This document shows positions 33,987-41,219 of a stretch of DNA of 64,000 bases, piece after piece. Source of the DNA: Stagnihabitans sp038231775. GTDB taxonomy: Bacteria; Pseudomonadota; Alphaproteobacteria; Rhodobacterales; Rhodobacteraceae. Location of the stretch: contig JBBRKS010000001.1 in the NCBI GenBank assembly GCA_038231775.1, positions 1 to 64,000 on the forward strand, written 5' to 3'. Under the pieces are notes generated by a model. That model was not told the origin of the DNA. It saw nothing but the letters and a program-made list of their open reading frames with translations, and made no database searches. Each line of letters begins with the position of its first letter. Position 1 is the stretch's first letter. Position numbers and translations under genes: made by a program.

Positions 33987-34673
33987 TCACGCCACCAGTT
34001 TGTAGCCGCCATTCTCTGTCACCAGCAACCTTGCATTGGCGGGATCAGCCTCAATCTTCTGGCGCAGGCGGTAGATGTGAGTCTCCAGCGTGTGGGTGGT
34101 GACGCCAGCATTATAGCCCCAAACCTCGTGCAGCAGAACATCGCGCGCCACAACCCCGGATTGTGCCCGGTACAGGTACTTGAGGATGTTGGTCTCTTTT
34201 TCTGTCAGGCGGATCTTCTTTTCCTTGGTGTCCAAAAGCAGCTTTTGCGCCGGTTTGAACGTGTAAGGACCCATCTGGAAAATCGCGTCTTCGGATTGTT
34301 CGTGCTGGCGCAACTGGGCGCGGATGCGGGCCAGAAGAACCGGAAATTTGAACGGCTTGGTGATGTAGTCGTTGGCCCCGGCGTCCAGACCCAGAATGGT
34401 GTCGGCGTCGGTGTCATGACCGGTCAGCATCAGAACCGGGCACTTGACCCCGGCCTTGCGCATCCGTTTGCAAAGTTCGCGGCCGTCAGTATCAGGCAGG
34501 CCCACGTCAAGGATCACAAGATCATAGGCGGCGGCCTTGGCCTTTTCCATGCCCTCAGCACCGGTGCGAGCTTCAAACACGTCAAAGTCTTCGGTCATCA
34601 CCAATTGCTCGGACAAAGCCTCGCGCAGGTCATCATCATCATCAACCAACAGAATCTTGCGCAGTGTCGACAT
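33987..34673 (-). CDS. OmpR/PhoB-family response regulator
   Basis: This 228-residue two-component regulator has a receiver domain with acidic cluster DDDDD (11-15), phospho-acceptor Asp56 in LVILDVGLPDTDG, Thr84 in LMLTG and Lys106 in YITKPF. A C-terminal winged helix (RLTEKETNILKYLYRAQSGV, then THTLETHIYRLRQKIEADP) binds DNA. No histidine kinase gene is adjacent, so its sensor is elsewhere. It is divergent from the GTP cyclohydrolase gene and ends toward a strong terminator. Confidence 0.9.
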   Translation of the reverse strand: MSTLRKILLVDDDDDLREALSEQLVMTEDFDVFEARTGAEGMEKAKAAAYDLVILDVGLPDTDGRELCKRMRKAGVKCPVLMLTGHDTDADTILGLDAGANDYITKPFKFPVLLARIRAQLRQHEQSEDAIFQMGPYTFKPAQKLLLDTKEKKIRLTEKETNILKYLYRAQSGVVARDVLLHEVWGYNAGVTTHTLETHIYRLRQKIEADPANARLLVTENGGYKLVA

Positions 34674-34833
34674 CGGTATTCTCCAACGGCTGTAGCGTCC
34701 CTGTGGTGAACAGATGCGCTTGCATCACGCCCGCTGCAAGAACTGCGACAATCGTTTCACGCGGACGTGTCGCAGGGCGGGGAATTGTTTCAAATTCCCC
34801 CGCAACACCCTAGATAGTGTTTCAGGAGACGCC

Positions 34834-35919
34834 ATGACCCTTGCCCTGACCTTGACCGAACGACTGGCCCGCGCGCGGGGCGATCTGCGCATGGGCGTGC
34901 CTGTGGTGCTGGTCGGCGCGGGTGCGGCTGTCGTTGTGGCGGTTGAAGAACTTGATGCCCAACGGCTGGCGGACCTGCGCGCCTTGGGTCAGCCGGTGAT
35001 CGCCCTGACCGTGCGGCGGGCCGAGACGTTGAAAGCCCGGGCCTATGACGGTGACCTTGCCCGCATCGCTGTGCCCGGCGATGTGGGGCTTGATTGGGTA
35101 CGCAGCCTTGCCGACCCGTCTGATGATCTGCGCCTGCCGATGAAGGGGCCGCTGATGGCACTTCGGGACGGGCCAGCCGATTTGCACCGTGCCGCACTGG
35201 CGCTGGCCAAATCGGCGCGGCTTTTGCCAGCGGTTGTGGTGGTTGGCGTGCCAGACGGCGCTGCTTTGGCGCTGCGCGAGGGGTTGACGCTGTTGAGCGT
35301 GGCAGAGATCGGGCCGGAGCTGGCGCGGCTGTCACCCTTGCACGAGGTGTCGGCGGCCCGGGTGCCCATGGTCGCATCGCAAGCCGGGCGGGTTCATGTC
35401 TTTCGCCCTGACGATGGCGGGGAAGAGCATTATGCCATCGAGATCGGCCGCCCCGACCGCAGCAAGCCAGTGCTGGCGCGCCTGCACTCTGCCTGTTTTA
35501 CCGGAGATGTCCTTGGCAGTCTGAAATGCGACTGCGGCCCGCAGTTGCAGGCTGCGCTGACGCAGATGGGGCAGGAAGGCGCTGGCGTTCTGTTGTACCT
35601 GAACCAAGAGGGGCGTGGCATCGGGCTTGCCAACAAGATGCGCGCCTATTCCCTGCAGGATCAAGGCTTTGACACAGTAGAGGCGAACCACCGTCTGGGG
35701 TTTGAGGATGACGAGCGTGACTTCCGCATTGGCGCGGATATTCTGCGCCGGATGGGGTTTCGCGCTGTCAGGCTGATGACGAACAACCCGCGCAAGCTGG
35801 ACATGATGCGGGCTTGCGGCTTTGATGTGACCGAACGGGTGGCGCTGCATGTCGGGCAAACTGCGCAGAACGCCGAGTATCTGGCGACCAAGGCGCACAA
35901 ATCCGGGCATTTGCCATGA
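34834..35919 (+). CDS. ribA: GTP cyclohydrolase II
   Basis: This 361-residue enzyme would convert GTP to the first pyrimidine intermediate of riboflavin synthesis. The C-terminal catalytic domain shows the zinc site LHSACFTGDVLGSLKCDCG (Cys221, Cys232, Cys234), YLNQEGRGIGLANKMRAYSL (catalytic Arg region) and RLMTNNPRKLDMM. The N-terminal 180 residues are not a normal DHBP synthase and lack its active-site motifs; they are a degenerate or unrelated extension. Start at the ATG behind CAGGAGA (34823-34829). The stop overlaps the next ATG by 4 bases. Confidence 0.9.
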   Translation: MTLALTLTERLARARGDLRMGVPVVLVGAGAAVVVAVEELDAQRLADLRALGQPVIALTVRRAETLKARAYDGDLARIAVPGDVGLDWVRSLADPSDDLRLPMKGPLMALRDGPADLHRAALALAKSARLLPAVVVVGVPDGAALALREGLTLLSVAEIGPELARLSPLHEVSAARVPMVASQAGRVHVFRPDDGGEEHYAIEIGRPDRSKPVLARLHSACFTGDVLGSLKCDCGPQLQAALTQMGQEGAGVLLYLNQEGRGIGLANKMRAYSLQDQGFDTVEANHRLGFEDDERDFRIGADILRRMGFRAVRLMTNNPRKLDMMRACGFDVTERVALHVGQTAQNAEYLATKAHKSGHLP

Positions 35920-36419
35920 AACCTTTGGACATGGTGCTAACCCCCAGCGGGTTGCGGTTTCTGGGCCGCCGCTTTGCCTGCACGACCGGGCGCGGCGGGA
36001 TCATCAAGGCAAATTGGAAACGAGAGGGCGATGGCGGCACGCCGACCGGAACGCACCGGATCGTCGGCATGTTGTACCGGCCCGACCGGATGGCAAAACC
36101 GGCGGACTGGGCGCTGCCAATCGGGCCGCCGGACCTGTGGTCCGATGATGCGCGTGACCCCGACTACAACCTGATGGTCCGTGCGCCGCACATATTTTCG
36201 CACGAGGTTCTTCGTCGGGCCGACCGGCAATATGATCTGGTGCTGATCACCGACTGGAACTGGCCGGACGCGGTGCCGGGGCGCGGGTCGGCGATTTTCC
36301 TGCACCGCTGGCGCAGCCCGGGTGCGCCGACTGCGGGCTGCGTGGCCATGGCAGCCCACGACCTGCTGTGGATCGCACAGCGCCTGCGCCCGCAAAGTCG
36401 GCTGATCATTCCGGGGTGA
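35916..36419 (+). CDS. L,D-transpeptidase (YkuD) family protein
   Basis: This 167-residue protein has the catalytic YkuD motif FLHRWRSPGAPTAGCVAM, with His130 and nucleophile Cys142. The N-terminus lacks a signal peptide. This places it in the DUF-like L,D-transpeptidase catalytic-domain group, whose members may act on peptidoglycan or remain uncharacterised. It overlaps ribA by 4 bases, so the two are co-translated, a linkage without an obvious metabolic reason. Confidence 0.85.
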   Translation: MKPLDMVLTPSGLRFLGRRFACTTGRGGIIKANWKREGDGGTPTGTHRIVGMLYRPDRMAKPADWALPIGPPDLWSDDARDPDYNLMVRAPHIFSHEVLRRADRQYDLVLITDWNWPDAVPGRGSAIFLHRWRSPGAPTAGCVAMAAHDLLWIAQRLRPQSRLIIPG

Positions 36420-36426
36420 ATGGGCT

Positions 36427-36445
36427 TTCCAAAACGCTTTGGGAA
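36427..36445. promoter_or_regulatory. Possible LacI/GalR-type operator before amylosucrase
   Basis: TTCCAAAACGCTTTGGGAA has imperfect dyad symmetry (CCAAA/TTTGG arms around ACGC), like operators of LacI-family sugar repressors. It lies 36 bases before the amylosucrase ATG. No LacI gene is present in the window. Confidence 0.3.
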
Positions 36446-36480
36446 CCCTAAACTTGGCCGAATCGCGAAGGGCTTTCAGC

Positions 36481-38391
36481 ATGGCAAAATCAGCGTCCGT
36501 GACCGATGACGACGTCTTCGCCTTGCGTCTGGCGCGCAGTGCGCCTGATCTGTGGCCGATGCTGGATTCGGTTTATGGCCGCAATGCCGAATATGACCAC
36601 TTCAAGGAACGTCTGCTGACCGCCTTGCACAAGGGTTGGATCGACCGGCCCGCCGATCTGAAACTGCTGGACCTGAAGCGTGATATGGAACCTGACTGGT
36701 TCCAACGGCCGGACATGGCAGGCTATGTCTTTTACATCGACCGTTTTGCCGGAAATCTGCGCAATGTGCTGACCAGGCTGGATTATGTGGAAGACATTGG
36801 CATCACCTATGTGCATTTCATGCCCTGCCTGAAACCGCGCCCCGGTGACAGCGACGGTGGTTATTCGGTGATGGACTACCGCGAGATCAACCCCGACTAC
36901 GGCTCGATGGCTGACTTTGAAGAGGTTTCAGCCGCCCTGCGCGCCCGGGGAATCTCTGTCTGCATTGATCTGGTGCTGAACCACACCGCCAAGGAACATG
37001 CCTGGGCGGTTGCGGCAGCCAAGGGAGATCGCAAATATCAGGATTACTACCTGATGTTCGACGACGCTACCCAACCGCAGGCCTACGAACAGACCTTGGT
37101 AGAGGTGTTTCCCAACACCGCGCCCGGCAATTTCACCCACTATCCCCCGTTCGGCAAATGGGTCTGGACCACCTTCAACGAACACCAGTGGGACTTGAAC
37201 TGGGCCAACCCGGACGTGTTTTTAGAGATCACAGAGGTGATGCTGTACCTTGCCAACCGTGGCGTCGAAGTGCTGCGGTTGGACGCGGTGGCCTTTATGT
37301 GGAAGCGGCTTGGCACCCGATGTCAGTCCGAACCAGAGGTTCACATGCTGCTGCAGGCCCTGCGCGCCTGTTGCCGCATTGCCTGCCCGGCTGTGATTCA
37401 TCTTGAGGAAGCCATCGTCGCACCTGCCGAAATGCTGCCCTATCTTGGGCGCGGGCGGCATGACGGGCGTGAGGGCAATCTTGCCTATCACAACAGCCTG
37501 ATGGTGCAGTTCTGGGGCGCGCTTGCCACACGCGATGCCCGGCTGATGCGGCATGTGCTGGGCACCCACTTTCCCGAACGGCTGACAAATGCGACCTATG
37601 CCACCTATATCCGCTGCCATGACGACATCGGCTGGGCAATCACGGACGAGGATGCCGCAGCCTTGCAGATGACCGGGCACGGCCACCGCAGCTTTCTGTC
37701 CAATTTTTATGAGGGCAGCTTTCCCGGCTCGTTTGCCAAGGCAGAGTTGTTTCAGGTCAATCCGCAGACCGGCGACAAGCGCATCTCTGGCAGCTTCGCC
37801 TCACTCGCCGGGTTGGAGCGCGCCTATGGAGATTTGGACCTGACAGCGCTGGCCGTGCAGCGGATCTTGCTGGGCCATGCGTTGATCGCATCGTTTGGCG
37901 GCATCCCGCTGATCTATATGGGCGACGAGTTGGCCATGCTGAACGACTACGGCTATCACGATGTGCCCGAACACGCGCATGACAGCCGCTGGGTGCACAG
38001 GCCGATGATGGATTGGACTTTGGCCGGGATGCGGCATTCGGACGATGGCCCGGCGGGGCAGGTCTTTCGCGGCACCAAGCACATCCTGGCGCGGCGCAAA
38101 GTGACGGAGGCAGTCCATGCGGGCCATCCGTTGCAGATCGTCGATCTGCGGCAAGACAAGGCAGGGCCGACGCCAGCGGCGCAAAACGGCCTGTTCGCCT
38201 TTGTGCGAAAGGCCCCGACCGGGGCGATGCTGGGTTTGTTCAACATGACCGAAGACTGGCTGCACCTGCCCGAACACACCGCACGCAGTCATGGTGTGAC
38301 GCGGATGCATGATGCGCTGTCAGATCACGCGGTGACCACTCATGACGGTGCCATCGCCCTGCCGCCCTATGCGCGGGTGTGGCTGACCTGA
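36481..38391 (+). CDS. Amylosucrase-like GH13 glycosidase
   Basis: This 636-residue GH13 enzyme fits the amylosucrase/sucrose-hydrolase subfamily: an N-terminal helical domain, GYVFYIDRFAGNLRNVLTRL, DLVLNHTAKEHAWA (region I), VEVLRLDAVAFMWK with nucleophile Asp268 (region II), HLEEAIVAP with acid/base Glu310 (region III) and RCHDDIGWAI with Asp381/Asp382 (region IV). EAIV and CHDDIGW are characteristic of amylosucrases, which split sucrose and polymerise or release glucose. No signal peptide, so it should act inside the cell. Start at the ATG with GAAGGG upstream. No sucrose transporter is adjacent. Confidence 0.87.
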   Translation: MAKSASVTDDDVFALRLARSAPDLWPMLDSVYGRNAEYDHFKERLLTALHKGWIDRPADLKLLDLKRDMEPDWFQRPDMAGYVFYIDRFAGNLRNVLTRLDYVEDIGITYVHFMPCLKPRPGDSDGGYSVMDYREINPDYGSMADFEEVSAALRARGISVCIDLVLNHTAKEHAWAVAAAKGDRKYQDYYLMFDDATQPQAYEQTLVEVFPNTAPGNFTHYPPFGKWVWTTFNEHQWDLNWANPDVFLEITEVMLYLANRGVEVLRLDAVAFMWKRLGTRCQSEPEVHMLLQALRACCRIACPAVIHLEEAIVAPAEMLPYLGRGRHDGREGNLAYHNSLMVQFWGALATRDARLMRHVLGTHFPERLTNATYATYIRCHDDIGWAITDEDAAALQMTGHGHRSFLSNFYEGSFPGSFAKAELFQVNPQTGDKRISGSFASLAGLERAYGDLDLTALAVQRILLGHALIASFGGIPLIYMGDELAMLNDYGYHDVPEHAHDSRWVHRPMMDWTLAGMRHSDDGPAGQVFRGTKHILARRKVTEAVHAGHPLQIVDLRQDKAGPTPAAQNGLFAFVRKAPTGAMLGLFNMTEDWLHLPEHTARSHGVTRMHDALSDHAVTTHDGAIALPPYARVWLT

Positions 38392-38407
38392 GGTAGCCGG
38401 GTTCGCT

Positions 38408-38423
38408 GTTTTCCTGCGAAAAT
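38408..38423. repeat. Degenerate copy of the GAATTTTCGCAG hairpin repeat
   Basis: GTTTTCCTGCGAAAAT can form a TTTTC/GAAAA stem and resembles the 52040-52203 array units. It lies between the convergent amylosucrase and YggS genes. Confidence 0.35.
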
Positions 38424-38439
38424 AGAGTGTTGGCAGGGT

Positions 38440-39093
38440 TTACGCGTACTGCCGCGCGCCAAAAATCGCGGAACCGACGCGGATATGCGTCGCGCCCAGC
38501 GCCACGGCCCGTTCAAAATCGCTGCTCATGCCCATCGACAGCCCTGTCAGACCGTTGCGGGCGGCCATTTCTGCCAGCATCCGGAAATGCGGGCTTGGGT
38601 CGGCTCCCTCTGGGGGAATGCACATCAGGCCCTGAGGGCGCAGGTCCATAGCACGGCACTGGGACACGAAAGCGTCCAGCGCTTCGGGCAGGATACCGGC
38701 CTTCTGAACCTCTGCCCCGGTGTTGACCTGCACGAACAAGTCAGGGCACTTGCCACGCGCCTGCGCCAGTTTTGCCAGCTTTTCGGCAAGGCTCAGGCGG
38801 TCAAGCGTGTGGATCGCGGCAAAAAGCTCTACCGCTTGCTTGGCCTTGTTGGACTGCAGCGGGCCTATCATGTGAACTTGCGCTTCGGGATAGGCTGTCC
38901 AAAAGCCGGGCCACTTGGACGCCGCCTCTTGCACGTAGTTTTCACCGAAAATCCGATGACCTTGCGCCAGAACTGCCAGAACGCGGTCGTCAGGCTGCAC
39001 CTTGGAGACCGCGATTAGCGTCGCAGAATCCGGGGCACGACCGGCGGCTGTCAGTGCGGTGGTCAGACGGTCGCGGATTTCGGGCAGGGACAT
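38440..39093 (-). CDS. YggS/PLPBP family pyridoxal-phosphate homeostasis protein
   Basis: This 217-residue protein has the alanine-racemase-like barrel of the YggS family, with the PLP-binding lysine in LIAVSKVQPDDRV and the conserved FGENYVQEA, HMIGPLQSNKAKQ, FVQVNTGAEVQKAG, GLMCIPPEG and LSMGMSSDFERAVALGATHI segments. It maintains PLP and amino acid homeostasis and is not known to have catalytic activity. I chose the ATG at 39093; an upstream start would add 37 residues with no family counterpart. Confidence 0.92.
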   Translation of the reverse strand: MSLPEIRDRLTTALTAAGRAPDSATLIAVSKVQPDDRVLAVLAQGHRIFGENYVQEAASKWPGFWTAYPEAQVHMIGPLQSNKAKQAVELFAAIHTLDRLSLAEKLAKLAQARGKCPDLFVQVNTGAEVQKAGILPEALDAFVSQCRAMDLRPQGLMCIPPEGADPSPHFRMLAEMAARNGLTGLSMGMSSDFERAVALGATHIRVGSAIFGARQYA

Positions 39094-39194
39094 GCGGATG
39101 CCTTGGGCTGATCGCGGCACAAAACCACGGCGCGGCGGAAAAGAAAAGCGGTGGACGCCAGAGCGAAGTTGAAACGAGCGGCCTGAAAAGGAAA

Positions 39195-39215
39195 GAGCGG
39201 GCACAGGGCCCGCTC
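39195..39215 (-). terminator. Rho-independent terminator after the porin gene
   Basis: A perfect 8-bp stem GAGCGGGC/GCCCGCTC with a 5-base loop is followed on the minus strand by TTTCCTTTTC. It begins 25 bases after the porin stop codon. Confidence 0.75.
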
Positions 39216-39240
39216 CTCCAGTCTTGATAATCCGTAAGGA

Positions 39241-40173
39241 TTAGAACGAGAACTTCACGCCCAGAGCGAAGAAGTCAGAGCTGCTGCTGTAGCCGGTGTG
39301 GTAGCCGCCCGAGAGGGTAGCGCCGCCCAGATCGTAGTCAGCGCCGATACCGAACGCCGTTTTAGCACCAGAGATCGAGGTGTCAGCGACATAAGCACGG
39401 GCAGTGATCGCGCCGAACTTGTAGTTGCCGTACAGAGTCACGTGGGTGCCGTTGTCGCCGCCGAAAGCCGCAGTGATGTCGCCGTCATCGAAGTATTGCA
39501 GACCGACAGTGCCAACGTCGCTGAACTTGTAAGCAACACCAACATAGGACACGTTGTTGTCTTTGATGCCCGAGCCGTTCTGGGCGTAGGCAGCCGACAC
39601 TTGGAATGCGCCGAAGGTGTAGTCGCCCGAAATCCCAAGCTCGTTGTCCAACCCGCTAGCGGTCTGGTCATGCGTCACGTAGGAAATGGCAGCGTTCAAG
39701 GCGCCAACGTTGTAGAACACCGCGATACCTTCACGGTTCACGTCCGCAGCGCTGTACGGGCCGGACGAGAAGCTGTCATAGGTACCCAGCGGGTCGCCAG
39801 CGCTGTCACCGATGAAGTCCAGTTCCGAGTCGTACATCAGAGCGGCGGAGTCATAAGCGGTGTTGACGTTGCCAACTTCCAGCTTGAGACCATTGTACTT
39901 GACGTAGAGGTCGGCAGCGCTGAGCGTCGCACCGGTCGAGCCTTGCGTGCTTTGCATACGGATACGGCCACCGAAGGTCGCACCGGAGTCGACGGTCACG
40001 GATGCGTCGAAGTTGAAACGCAGACGGGTGTTCAGCGTGGTCTTGGATTCGCCTACACCAACGTTGTTGTTGTAGACCAGACCAAAACGGCCCGAACCCG
40101 ACAAGGTCACGTCAGCGGCTGCGACGCCAGCGGTCATCGCAAGTACGGTAGAAGCGAGAAGCAGATTTTTCAT
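39241..40173 (-). CDS. Outer-membrane porin (Rhodobacter type)
   Basis: This 310-residue beta-barrel has a 20-residue signal peptide (MKNLLLASTVLAMTAGVAAA) and starts the mature part with DVTLSGSGRFGLVYNNN. It shows alternating amphipathic strands and ends in GVKFSF with the terminal Phe needed for outer-membrane insertion. It resembles the trimeric general porins of Rhodobacter. Start at the ATG after GAGGGA. It is followed by a strong terminator, so it is probably monocistronic and highly expressed. Confidence 0.9.
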   Translation of the reverse strand: MKNLLLASTVLAMTAGVAAADVTLSGSGRFGLVYNNNVGVGESKTTLNTRLRFNFDASVTVDSGATFGGRIRMQSTQGSTGATLSAADLYVKYNGLKLEVGNVNTAYDSAALMYDSELDFIGDSAGDPLGTYDSFSSGPYSAADVNREGIAVFYNVGALNAAISYVTHDQTASGLDNELGISGDYTFGAFQVSAAYAQNGSGIKDNNVSYVGVAYKFSDVGTVGLQYFDDGDITAAFGGDNGTHVTLYGNYKFGAITARAYVADTSISGAKTAFGIGADYDLGGATLSGGYHTGYSSSSDFFALGVKFSF

Positions 40174-40615
40174 AGTTTCCCTCGTTGTCTCTATCAGGGT
40201 TGCCCAACGCAAACAGGTCCGTGCTGGGTATGGCCCTATTTCGTCCTTCAAGAGGCTGATTGCAACGCGAAGCGCCGCAGGCACCGGGAAAGGCGGGGGC
40301 ATTGGTGCAGGTTTGCCACAGTTCCGCCACGGTGCCGCCTTGCATGGGCCCGCTGGTAGCCGTTAGCGGCGGTCACGGGATCGAAAGGCGAACCCGGTTG
40401 CCCCGCTTGCTGGCAATAGTCCTGCCAAACGGGTGCGGTGGCCGCGGCGATTCCCTGTCTCCATCTCTATCACAGACACCTGGGCCAAAGCGAAATGCCG
40501 CCCATCCGGCCCTTGCGATTCGGACCAGAGTTAGGCCACGCGCCTGCAGCCGCTGGAAAAGCCTTGGCAGCCCTGCGCCACTGTACTAGACACAAACTTG
40601 AAATCGGGGGTTCGG
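40174..40615. other. Divergent intergenic region between porin and DUF3576 genes
   Basis: These 442 bases contain no convincing gene on either strand and presumably include the porin promoter and 5' leader and the promoter of the lipoprotein gene. I see no clear operator or terminator; a small RNA cannot be excluded. Confidence 0.5.
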
Positions 40616-41116
40616 ATGTTGCGTCACCGCCATATTGCTGTCGTTTCGGCGCTTGTACTGGTCGGCATGCTTTCGGCATGCGGCAGTGGCGGGCTGTTCG
40701 GCCCCAAGGCCGCTGCAACCCCGCAAACAGCTGCATTCGACCCGGGCGGCCGCAGTTCTGACAAACGTGGCGGCTCGATCTGGGACCTGTTCAAACAGAA
40801 CCAGGACCCGAATGTCACGGTCAAGGTGAACAAGTACATCTGGCTCGCCTCACTCGATGTGCTGAACTTTCTGCCGGTGCAGTCGGTTGATCCCTTCACG
40901 GGCGTGATCATCACGGGCTACGGCACGCCGCCGGGCGGTGGTCGCAGCTACCGGGCCACGATCTATGTGCAGGACCCGGCGTTGGACGCGCGGTCATTGA
41001 AGCTGTCGTTGCAGGGGGCCAATGGGTCATCGGTCGCGCCAGAGACGGTTTCGGCGGTGGAAGATGCCATCCTGAACCGGGCCCGCCAGCTGCGCATCGC
41101 CGACTCGCATCTTTAA
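40616..41116 (+). CDS. DUF3576 family lipoprotein
   Basis: This 166-residue protein has a lipoprotein signal (ALVLVGMLSACGS, lipidated Cys in the LSAC box) followed by a linker and the DUF3576 domain (DPNVTVKVNKYIWLASLDVL and DPFTGVIITGYGTPPGG). It is anchored in the envelope. It sits 103 bases upstream of leuS and lptE and, like LptE, may concern outer-membrane assembly. Function is not established. Start at the ATG at 40616; six extra codons upstream are possible. Confidence 0.83.
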   Translation: MLRHRHIAVVSALVLVGMLSACGSGGLFGPKAAATPQTAAFDPGGRSSDKRGGSIWDLFKQNQDPNVTVKVNKYIWLASLDVLNFLPVQSVDPFTGVIITGYGTPPGGGRSYRATIYVQDPALDARSLKLSLQGANGSSVAPETVSAVEDAILNRARQLRIADSHL

Positions 41117-41219
41117 GCTGCGGTTTGCGCGCAAGCCCGGCCCCTTTGGCCGGATGGCGGCGTAGGTCCGGCCTTCAAGATACAATTCAAAAGACACAAT
41201 TCAAATCCGTGGGCTGAAG

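Noticed and set aside
39298..40359. 353-codon plus-strand frame
   Set aside because: Antisense shadow of the porin gene, whose signal peptide, terminal Phe and terminator are clear.
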